A stretch of DNA of 64,000 nucleotides from Ashinkailepas kermadecensis (lineage: Eukaryota > Arthropoda > Thecostraca > Neolepadidae): NCBI GenBank assembly GCA_034440615.1, contig JAOTOM010002631.1, positions 1 through 64,000 on the forward strand, given 5' to 3'. Positions 56,066 to 64,000 of this stretch are shown here, in pieces. How positions within the stretch are numbered: the stretch's first letter is position 1; each line of letters begins with the position of its first letter. The position numbers and the translations under genes are program-made. The notes beneath the pieces were generated by a model. It saw only the letters and a list, made by a program, of their open reading frames with translations, made no database searches and was not told the origin of the DNA.

Positions 56066-57845
56066 GGTGTGTGCGTGTGTCTGGTGCATGAATTGTTCAA
56101 AAGCAATCTGCACCAGTGGGCCGCAAGACATTATTGCAAATGATTATGCCCTTTATTTGCATGCTTACGGTTAAGCCTACACATGAATGGATGCACGCGT
56201 TTGGTTTGTGGGTGCATATGCAGTCTGTATATATTGGTCGCAAATTGTGAAAATAATTGGTGTGGCAGGGGGTGTTTGTTGATACCCGCTGATGACATCT
56301 GTTCGCTATGTCTGTGTGCAGGAAGCTGGCTGCATCTGTCATTGAGGATACAAGTCACAAATTGGAAAATTACATAAAAATGGTTACCTTCGACCCAACT
56401 GCAGATGTAGCGTCCTGCTTGCGTGGTTCATAAAACTCCCCGAATACGAATATATCGAGTGCGAATATGTTCTTAGTACGATTTTCACGTGTATTTGCGC
56501 ATACGTAGTTCAAGTACGAATGTATCGCGAACTTATAACATAACCAAGTAACAACGGCAGCAGCACGATGACCTGCGTGGATCGCCAACTGTGGTTGGCG
56601 AGAAAAAATACAGACATGAACTCACAATATAAGAATTTTTCGCCTGTAACTTCGCCTGCTTTCATTCATCACTCGCATCGCAGCCGTAATGTACGAGTGG
56701 TCTGCGCACACGTGGTGACCGTCTGTCACAGCGCGGCTTGAACTTGATCTTATGTACTGAACTGGGGCGGCAAGGGAACACACACGCCAGCGGGTAAGGC
56801 TACCACTGATGGTGGCCTCAGCTGAGATACCACTCGCGCAAATGACGTCGCAGGAGCCGACGGGACGGCTTCGGGAACGGACACAGCAACGGCACCATTC
56901 GCGACCTGATCTGGCCATAATGTGAATGACCTATCAGCGGTCCGCGACCTGGACCGTGCACGCCTGACTCGCTGTCTGCGCGATGGTCGCTGGCAGCCGG
57001 CGGCTGTTGAAGGCTGACGTCTTCCTATTTATATATTTATTTATTTATTTCACAATACATGCCCTCCACGTGCAGTGGCTATTATGGACAGTCCTCTGCA
57101 ATTTGTTTTGAAAATCACATTTTAAAGTCATATTTAGGCAATCCAACATCCGTAGGTTTTAAGTAATCCAATATTAGTGCGTTTAAGTGATTAAATATCG
57201 GTAGGTTTTAGGCCGTCCAACATCAGTAGGCTAGGTTAGGTTGTATTAATTTTTATTGATAATTGTATGTTATTTTTTCATTATATACCACCACACCCAA
57301 AACCTTTTCCCCACACTTCCCATATGTTGTTGAGGTGGGATAGCAGGTACATGTAGTCAATTTTGTCTCGTTTAAAAAGTTATTTCAATGTTTTTAATAT
57401 TCTTTTCTTGGACTGATTTCTTAGACAGAGGTACTTGAACTTAAAGTGCTTATATCTTTGGAAGTTTTCATTTTCCAACGGAATCAGTGTCAAATCAGAA
57501 AACACCAGAAAAACAACATTGTGATCAAAAATGGTCCAGGGACTTCTTATGTATGTTTGCCATTGTAATGATGATTATTGGGGTTTTAGGGTGCGTCAAC
57601 CCCATTGGGTTATATTGCACCCATAACAAGGTTGCCTAAGCACGCGTCAGACTGTCACAAACGAATATAAAACATCGGTAGCTATTAAGGCGCTTGATCT
57701 AAGATCTGTGGAAACAAGTAATCAGTTAGGCAGGTGCATACATTACGTCAAATCCCATCTCCGCAAGGAAGCATAAAACTGCTCCATGGTGTATAAATCG
57801 GTAATAATCTCCCAATACGTCCTTCAACCTCAGAGCATTCGCATC
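56066..57845. other. Intergenic, no gene recognised
   Basis: 56600-57020 is CpG-richer, with an arginine-rich 98-codon minus frame (56622-56918) of unknown nature. 57140-57250 has three degenerate ~38-bp units (CATC(G)GTAGGTTTTAAG(TAATCCAA)) running into GGCTAGGTTAGGTTG. Confidence 0.35.
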
Positions 57846-58490
57846 TTACCCGAAGTGGCGCCTACGTTCTTCTGTGTATGCTTGGCACGCCACCAGCACA
57901 TGGTGCACAGTTAGCGCGGCATTACACCTAACATATTTCGGCCTGTCGCCCCCGCACAATAAATACCTATGTGTTGCTAGAGTGTGACCAATTCTGAGAC
58001 GACAGATGGCTACCTCTACCCTTCTAGTTTGGCTGAAGGACGAGGGCCATGGAGCTAAGGTTTGATTTGTTTTAATTTGTTGAACTCCACTTGGTCCCAT
58101 TTGCCCTGCCACTGTCTGAGAATAAATGATGAGATAATTGGGTAGTAGTCACTGGCAGGGAGTGGGAGAACGCGACTCCTTGGCGCTTGTGCTGCACGCC
58201 TTACAGCCCTGTCGGCCAGCTCGTTACCACGGATTCCGACATGTGCTGGAATCCAGCAAAGTTTGACCTGTTTTCCCATGCGATGCAGCGAAGTAAGGTG
58301 CGATAAAATGTCTCGTACGATGACATATTGCTGGTTAAAACTGTGCAGCGCCACAAGACTGCTCAGAGAATCAGTCAAAATAACATGCAAAATATCGTCG
58401 TCAACCTCGATGTATGCAAGAGTTTTGCTGATGGCCATCAACTCCGCAGTGAAGACCGTGGCGTGTGGCGGAATTTTACACAAATCCTAT
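57846..58490 (-). pseudogene. LINE RNase H domain and C-terminal zinc region
   Basis: The minus frame 58483-58055 is an RNase H domain that would remove RNA from the RNA-DNA hybrid during retrotransposition of I/Jockey-type LINEs. Catalytic residues are visible in order: Glu in TAELMAI, Asp in ILTDSLSSL, His in WIPAHVGIRG and Asp in NELADRAV. The first catalytic Asp should lie upstream, outside the preserved part. A second frame, 58112-57846, carries the C-terminal RLRIGHT...YLLCGG...C-N...HHVLVAC zinc-type region. The break between the frames and the missing RT show a 5'-truncated, inactive copy. It is younger than its relative at 19.4-19.9 kb. Confidence 0.85.
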
Positions 58491-58499
58491 AATTGTTGA

Positions 58500-60258
58500 T
58501 GGAAAGAATCAACCTAAATATAGGCATCACTCACTTGTTATCTCATGATAACCTCATTCTTTGTCCATTCTGTAAAAATGTAGCCCATAAATGCACCATT
58601 TCAGTCAGCAGATATGACCCTAACTTAGTGTAGCTATAACTTAGTGGTAAATGCTTGACATGAGGGTCTTATCGTGATTGTTATTTTGTTGCACAAAGAA
58701 CATATTTTTTACCAGCAAGCACAAAAATTGGTTGAAAAGCAAAATAATACCAAAAAGGAGGGCTTTCAATTGGTTCATATACAATAACTAATTATTGAAA
58801 GCTTTAGAAATTTGCAAGGTAACCTAGCATAAAATTAGCCAGCCTAATCTATTTTCTCAGAGAAAAGTATCAAAATCTTGAAATAAAAGGACATAACCTA
58901 ACCAGGCCTATCCATCTTTTCTTTTGTGGAGGAAAAACATTGTCAACATGCAAACAAAGCAAGAAAAACACAACAACTTAATCTTGCAAATGATGTAAAT
59001 ACAAATGATACAAAAAGTTTCAAGATTACCAAGGATTGGCTGGTGGGAACATTATGGTGGGAATAGCTGATGGTAGGAGACATTTGCTTCTCTACAAAGA
59101 GGCAGGGTTGAGCAGTTCTTTCTTTCGGTTTCTTCTCTTATCAATTGTTTTGAAATGTTTGGAGCATGCTCTTGGTTCCCAACATTTGAAGTTTGACATG
59201 TTTTATTGTATGCTAAGAGATTTTGCTAAGGCAGAATCCTGATAAAAATGGTGTAACCAGATTTCTTCTTTATTAAAGTTGCCTGCCCAGTGCCACCTCT
59301 GGTACTGTACAGTAAGGCATGACACCTGAAACAGAGATGTGTTACATTCAAACATTCTATCTAGATGCTGAATTCATACTACAGGAAATCAGACTGCAAC
59401 TCATGGAAAGTTTCAGGAAGGCATTCATAGCATGATGATTGTATTGTACATAAATGTTCAATTATGCATGTATCGTCAATAATCCATGCAAAATGAATAA
59501 AGGAATAATGCACCATGCCCTGGGTCTAGCTGACCTAGAAAGAGCTATGTTTGCAATGACTGTTGTATGTCAATGTAGGTAGGTAGGTACATGTTTGGAA
59601 AAATAGGCTGCTCCTGGATTTTTGGAATCCAGAACACTATCCTCCCCAGAAAATTGTTTCTTGTTTTCTCATCTGGAGGTTGAATCTCCTCAGTCACCTC
59701 CTATGCTTGACAATGAGCTGCTGTGATCAAGTAAAAGTGCTCAAAGTTCACCGAAAGGGGGTGCAAATTGAGTTACGATGCATAAGGTTTGAACAAAAAT
59801 ATTCTCCATACTGGATGACTACAAAATATTCCTCTCAACATGCAATATTACAATGCACAAATCCAACCTTGCCTATGCATGATAAAAATATGTGTCGGAA
59901 CAAATGCTCACTGAAATATATTTGCTTGTAGAGGAAGCAAAATAAAAGTAACCATTGGGTATGATTTGAGAAAAGTCGTCTGCAACCATATTGATACCAT
60001 ACTAAGAAACCTTCGGATGACGTCATGCGGGCTTGAAGGAAAACTTCGATCTACCTTCTCGTAAAGGTACCTTGGAATTATCTGCGCGCCCTATGCTCAT
60101 TCATTTGTGTTGCCGGTGCCGCCAGAGAGGTGTCGGTGGCTGCTAGTTGCTACGTTTGCTGTGGAATCAAATACAGCAGCGAAAGTAGTGTGTGGAAGTT
60201 TCCATTGAAATTATTTCACTTACAAGTTACATAAAGACTGCATATACAAGTACTAACA
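58500..60258. other. Intergenic upstream of the hAT-derived gene
   Basis: 58680-58930 resembles the AACCTAACC repeat class (AAAGCAAAATAATACCAAAAAGGAG; CATAACCTAACCAGGCC). A four-fold GTAG run is at 59575-59588. CCCTGGGTCTAGC occurs at 59518 and again at 60392 within intron 1. No TATA box with a clear start site was found before the gene. Confidence 0.4.
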
Positions 60259-60374
60259 ATGGAAGGATCGGGACCCGTTAAAAAGAAACGTAAGACGTCA
60301 GTGGCGCAGGTCCAAAAACAGTGGGAGTCGGCAGCCCGGTCTTGTTCTACTCCATCAATCCTTCAATTTTTTAA
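60259..60374 (+). CDS. Exon 1, basic NLS-like N-terminus
   Basis: Starts at an ATG in good context (A at -3, G at +4). It encodes 38 residues plus two bases (phase 2) before GTAAGT. The run PVKKKRK at residues 6-12 resembles a classical monopartite nuclear localisation signal, fitting a DNA-binding protein. The last residues are SILQFF. Without splicing the frame would end at TAA two bases on, which supports the donor. Confidence 0.6.
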
Positions 60375-60660
60375 GTAAGTACCAGTCAACGATGCCCTGG
60401 GTCTAGCAAATAAGTTCACAGTCCAGTTCTGCGGGGGAGGGGATCCAAGAGAATTCTCAACATTCGGGACAAATTCACCCTGTGGCGCCTGAAAGCTACC
60501 GGTAACATTGGGCAAGTACCTAAGTATTTCGTTCATGAAATGACGATACTGACACAAAATTAAAAGCATTTCCTTCACTGCACTGAAATACAAAGCAAAT
60601 GTCATGGATCTCTCACATTTCGTTGATCGCTAATTGACTCGTTTGTAGGCCTGCATCCTC

Positions 60661-61175
60661 CGGCTCCCAGCAGCCGTCAGCCTCTGCCCGTCCTGCTGGT
60701 GACGGCTTCCCAGCAGCCGTCAGCCTCTGTCCGTCCTGCTGGTGCCGGCTCCCAGCAGCCGTCAGCCTCTGTCCGTCCTGCTGGTGACGGCTCCCAGCAG
60801 CCGTCAGCCTCTGCCCGTCCTGCTGGTGACGGCTCCCAGCAGCCGTCAGCCTCTGTCCGTCCTGCTGGTGACGGCTCCCAGCAGCCGTCAGCCTCTGCCC
60901 GTCCTGCTGGTGACGGCTCCCAGCAGCCGTCAGCCTCTGCCCGTCCTGCTGGTGCCGGCTCCCAGCAGCCGTCAGCCTCTGCCCGTCCTGCTGGTGACGG
61001 CTCCCAGCAGCCGTCAGCCTCTGTCCGTCCTGCTGGTGACGGCTCCCAGCAGCCGTCAGCCTCTGCCCGTCCTGCCGGTGACGGCTCCCAGCAGCCGTCA
61101 GCATCTGCCCGTCCTGCTGGTGACGGCTCCCAGCAGCCGTCAGCCTCTGTCCGTCCTGCTGGTGACGGCTCCACG
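60661..61175 (+). repeat. 42-bp coding minisatellite, ~12 units
   Basis: About twelve tandem copies of a 42-bp unit encode SQQPSASARPAGDG, with A/V and D/A alternations arising from single C/T and A/C changes. Unit length is an exact multiple of 3, so the frame survives gain or loss of units. The only length change is an extra T near 60707 (GGCTTCCC instead of GGCTCCC) between units 1 and 2. Reverse-strand frames (163 and 165 aa) are shadows. Near-identity of the units indicates recent expansion or homogenisation. Confidence 0.95.
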
Positions 61176-61197
61176 CCCGCTCTCAGTCACTGTACTG
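60671..61197 (+). CDS. Exon 2, Ser/Pro/Gly/Ala-rich tandem-repeat segment
   Basis: The acceptor is ambiguous. TTTGTAG at 60648 gives the SQQP frame for unit 1, but the extra T near 60707 then shifts the frame into an early stop. CTCCCAG at 60670 gives a frame that, after the extra T, enters SQQP and stays open to the donor. The second choice needs no error. The segment would be a disordered, uncharged linker of about 170 residues between the NLS and the zinc region. The exon ends ..ALSHCT plus one base at GTAAGT (61198). Confidence 0.5.
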
Positions 61198-61765
61198 GTA
61201 AGTACACACTTATATACCATATAACTGTACCGTTGCGGCGCTCTTAAACCAAAAGCATAATCATCATAAGCAAGGGTGTCACCACGAGGCGGAAACAGGT
61301 GAGGGGGGGTGAGGGGAGGTGAAGGACTTTTGAAGTCAATTCTTTCTTTGCAACGCCCATAAGCGTAATGCTTAAAATCCGAAAACCTGGGAGGGGCCGG
61401 GGGGCTGTGGCTACGCCCATACATACAACAATGTTATCGGTAGTCGGTTCCATATCATAACAATAAGTAACACTAAGATAAATGTTTAATGTGAGGGGAT
61501 GCTGTTTGCCGCCTGATAGCCTGACATGGGCACCTACATATTTTTTTCTTCAAAGTATTCAAAATACGAAAATTATTCATTGCGGACTTGTGCTGACCTG
61601 TTGATTGTAGGTGCGACATATAAGGTCAATGGTTTTCGTATCTTAGGTACCTACCTACTTATAGCACAAAAATGCCCAACATACCTATTTATAACGTAAA
61701 TTATCCTCCATAAATTAAGAGTTTGGCTAGTTCCGCAAAAACTGTCATTGATCTATCTCCTGCAG

Positions 61766-62844
61766 GATCGAACTGGTACAAAGGGTACAAACTCGACCTG
61801 CAATGGCTGATATCCAACTGCAAGTCACTGCGAAGGGAGAGCAGAAGGGGACCAAACGGCGGTAAAAACAGGGCCTACATCGTTTGTGAGGTTTGTCAGA
61901 GCCAGCAGGATGCGGCAAACAAAGCGTCTGCCAACGGAGTCGTCGGTGCGGCCTCAGGCATGCTTGCAGAAGGTGTGGAGAAACTACGCCGTGTTGTGGA
62001 CCACCTTCTTGGTCGTCCTCACCACGCAGCTGCTGAGGCTCAGAAGCTGGAAGAGATGTGGAACAGACAAACCGACAAATACCCGTGGCTCAGCATCATC
62101 AAGCGGCACAAGTCAACCACCATAGAGACCCTCATTAAGCTGGCTGTAGACGTGTACAGCGATTCCATGATCGAGACTCCGTCGGCGTGGTCATGGCCGT
62201 GTCGGTCGCTGGCCACAATGCACAGTAGTCGGCTCCTGTCTGCCATGTCAGACCATGGGTGGGAGTGGGAGTTCACACCCACAACTCCCTCTGGAACAGA
62301 GCTACACTACCTCTATCCAGCCGTGCACCGGGATATGCTAGAGTCAGTTGCAGCTGTGGAGGCAGAAAAGGTAGCAGACACCATCAACGCAGGCATCTGT
62401 TTCAGTATCCAGGTGGATGGAAGCGTGGATCGGATGCACCTGGACACCAAGTTCGTCACGGCCCGCACAGTCTCAGAGAGCGGCAGGCTCACCTCTCTCT
62501 TTCTAGGCGTAGTCGAGTCTGAGAGCGGGGGTGCAGAGGGCTTGCTGGAAGCCACTACGCTCGCCCTGAACCATGCCAAGGCGGACACCGAAAAGCTTGT
62601 CGGCATAACGACAGATGGGGAAGCCGCCAACACTGGCCGGTCCAGTGGCCTCTGGAAACGCCTGGAAGACCATGTCAAGCACAAGCTGCTGGTGATGTGG
62701 TGTGTCTGCCACCGCTCCCATCTGGCTGTTGAGAGCACTGAAAACTCTGTCCCGGAGCTTCGGCTGTGGAAGTCTGACTTGCTGAGCGTGGCCACATACT
62801 TTCGCTCATCGAAGTCCAGGACGAAGATGCTAAAGAAAGCGTGA
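61766..62844 (+). CDS. Exon 3, zinc region and N-terminal hAT core, ends at TGA
   Basis: After the CTGCAG acceptor the frame runs GSNWYKGYKLDLQW, then a zinc-type stretch RAYIVCEVC with downstream H-H (GRPHHAAAE). A helical insert is followed by the start of the RNase-H fold: FSIQVDGSVDR (first acidic residue), LFLGVVESESGG, GITTDGEAANTG (second acidic residue) and MWCVCHRSHLAVE (the conserved C-x-x-H of hAT proteins). The frame stops at 62842-62844 after KMLKKA, but the same frame continues without shift in the next entry, so TGA replaces what was probably a sense codon. Confidence 0.75.
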
Positions 62845-63287
62845 GCAAAGTATGCATTTCCAGCATACTTCGAGGTGCGGTTCGCTGAGCATCTTCTCAG
62901 TCTGGTCAACGCCGTGCTGGCAAACCTTCCAGCGTGTCGAAAAGTTTGGAGAGAAATCGCTGCCTCGCAAGAGAAGAAAGCCAAGTCGGAGGCACGAGGG
63001 TACCTGGCGAAGTGGGAGGACGGAGGGAGATCCCACTACCTGACTGCGGTCATGGCGGACGCGATGACGTCAGTCCGCCATCTGCAGAAGCGCCTTCAGC
63101 AGGACAGCCTGACAATCCCCGACGTCTTGGAAGCACGTGATGGAACGAAAAACTATCTGGAGCTGATGGAGGCCGCTCCCGTGCCAGGTGGCAAAGAGGA
63201 GGCTCTCTTGGCGTCTACCGCGGGAGAAGCCGGGACCAGCCAGACCGACGGGGAAGACAAAGGTCATCGGAACGTAAAAACAAGTAC
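62845..63287 (+). pseudogene. Continuation of hAT core beyond the in-frame TGA
   Basis: The reading frame is identical to the preceding exon. It contains YFEVRFAEHLLSLVNAVLAN and KKAKSEARGYLAKW, then a predicted helical region (VMADAMTSVRHLQKRLQQDSL) typical of the insertion domain between the second and third acidic residues of hAT transposases. It closes at 63291 (TGA), while homology-like sequence moves to another frame within the last ~60 bases, in a Gly/Ala/Glu-rich linker. Confidence 0.65.
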
Positions 63288-63896
63288 GTGACAACCTCGA
63301 ACCGATCGATAGCAGCAGTTCGCACAGAGATCGTGGCAGCAACCAAAAACTTCCTGTGTGAGCGACTCAACATTGACCAAGAGGAACAAGTAAAAGTGCT
63401 GATAACGCTCCTCACAGCCGAGTCCGTGACGGAGTTTATAAAGGAAGGTCGAGGCCTGGTGTCGATGCTGTTCGGAGAAGAAGCTGTGGCCGAATTCGCA
63501 GTCGCTGTGGCTGACAACTGGCGACGCATGTGTGGCGCTCGTGATTGCTGTGTGTCGAACGGGGAAAAACTGCAAGCTATGGTGGCTACCAGCTCCGGTG
63601 TCTGCCAGAAACTCCTGGCTGCATTCATGTGTCTCACCCCTCACAGCATGGGAACTGAACGAGCCGTATCACACTATAACCAGATAAAGTCAAGTCATCG
63701 TCTCAACACTATGATGGACACAGTTCTCGGCCGTATGCTTGTGTCAATGAATGGAACAGGAGTTGGCCGCTATGACCAGAGACCTGCCGTCGCTCACTTC
63801 CTGCAGAAGAAAGAACGCCGTTGGGGAAACCCGACGCCTGAAGTGTACATGAAGCAGGAGTTCGCAAAGGGCTTCTATCGCTCTGGGGCCGTGTGA
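63288..63896 (+). pseudogene. hAT C-terminal dimerisation region, shifted frame
   Basis: The frame is already open upstream (RKNKYVTTSNRS precedes the first start-like codon), which shows it is a continuation and not a separate gene. It includes a helical part (VKVLITLLTAESVTEF) and the hAT C-terminal block HSMGTERAVSHYNQIKSSHR, holding the third acidic residue (Glu of GTER) and the hydrophobic dimerisation helix MMDTVLGRMLV. A natural TGA follows RSGAV. No polyadenylation signal lies in the ~100 bases left in the window. Confidence 0.7.
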
Positions 63897-64000
63897 AGTA
63901 GAGCTGCAGAGATGTGTGCTTGCCACCGCTCCGATCGGCTTGCTGTTCGGCATCCGATCGGCATTGTGTCGATTCATATACTTTTCAGTGGGCCCTCGCC
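63897..64000. other. 3' flank of the hAT-derived gene
   Basis: No AATAAA is seen before the window ends. The CCGATCGGCTTGC and GCATCCGATCGGCA words form an imperfect inverted pair at 63931-63963. Confidence 0.3.

Larger units (their letters stand above)
60259..63896 (+). pseudogene. hAT-transposase-derived gene (KIAA1586/ZNF862-like), broken
   Basis: A multi-exon gene can be built from sequence: exon 1 60259-60374, exon 2 to 61197, exon 3 from 61766. Donors are GTAAGT at both introns, acceptors are CCCAG and CTGCAG, and intron phases 2 and 1 agree on both sides. The product has a basic N-terminus, a 14-residue tandem-repeat segment, a zinc-binding CEVC region, then the hAT RNase-H-like core with acidic residues in VDGSVD, TTDGEAANTG and, after the break, GTERAVS. 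hAT proteins bind transposon ends and cut DNA; many relatives are immobile host genes. No terminal inverted repeats or 8-bp duplications were found, which favours a host gene or an old insertion. Two lesions, TGA at 62842-62844 and a frameshift before 63288, stop a full protein of about 900 residues. Family call from motifs and general resemblance; exact orthology unknown. Confidence 0.68.

Noticed and set aside
60613..61174. Minus-strand 163/165-aa repeat proteins
   Set aside because: Shadows of the 42-bp coding minisatellite, whose plus frame is supported by matching splice phases.
62842..62844. Selenocysteine or programmed readthrough at TGA
   Set aside because: The family is not known for it, and no SECIS-like or readthrough context is visible. 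A point mutation or sequence error is simpler.
62839..62866. Micro-intron (GTGAGC...TTCCAG) removing the in-frame TGA
   Set aside because: It would be 23 bases, too short for known spliceosomal introns, and would shift the frame, whereas the unspliced frame is already continuous.

Overview
The window is a repeat-dense stretch of a metazoan, probably invertebrate, nuclear genome. The signs are spliced coding sequence with GT/AG introns, CR1-type and RNase-H-bearing LINEs, long (AT)n tracts, and dispersed repeats carrying AACCTAACC stretches (a TTAGG-like, arthropod-style motif). An arthropod such as a chelicerate or crustacean is my best guess, but that is inference. There are no operons and no rRNA or tRNA genes that I can support, and most long open frames are by-products of minisatellites or (AT)n.

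Layout. From 1 to 4.85 kb there is old repeat debris: a CR1-like reverse-transcriptase relic, a 20-bp minisatellite, a homopolymer-rich patch and a ~13-bp minisatellite. From 4.85 to 12.60 kb lies a minus-strand copy of a large non-coding composite element. Its relative at 43.84-48.85 kb is on the plus strand, and a truncated third copy is at 27.9-29.8 kb. From 12.6 to 19.4 kb there are AACCTAACC-type dispersed repeats and unassigned sequence. From 19.4 to 22.4 kb there are decayed LINEs. From 22.88 to 25.4 kb a 430-bp (AT)n abuts an element built from TATAATGC motifs; that element is interrupted by a CR1 3' end, which is itself interrupted by a ~1-kb element. A second, inverted copy of the outer element is at 51.1-52.0 kb. 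The best-preserved LINE, a CR1 with endonuclease, RT and an esterase-like ORF1 remnant, occupies 33.1-36.5 kb on the minus strand. From 38.6 to 41.2 kb there is a small satellite of ~166-bp monomers carrying the 13-mer TGACCTGAGGTCA, plus a three-copy ~160-bp repeat. Near 41.8-42.0 kb a ~210-bp near-perfect palindrome surrounds an (AT)n. From 52.2 to 54.4 kb there is a diverged tandem duplication, one half of which holds a CpG-rich, promoter-like segment.

The only convincing gene-like structure is at 60.26-63.90 kb (plus): a hAT-transposase-derived protein of the KIAA1586/ZNF862-like type. It has a nuclear-localisation-like first exon, a second exon made almost wholly of a 42-bp (14-residue) coding tandem repeat, and a long third exon whose intron phases match. 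An in-frame TGA and a later frameshift break it, so it is a recent pseudogene, a non-functional allele or an assembly error.

The strongest new signals are the composite element, in which two copies of the same sequence have each amplified a different internal ~20-bp unit, and the spliced hAT-derived gene with its coding minisatellite.
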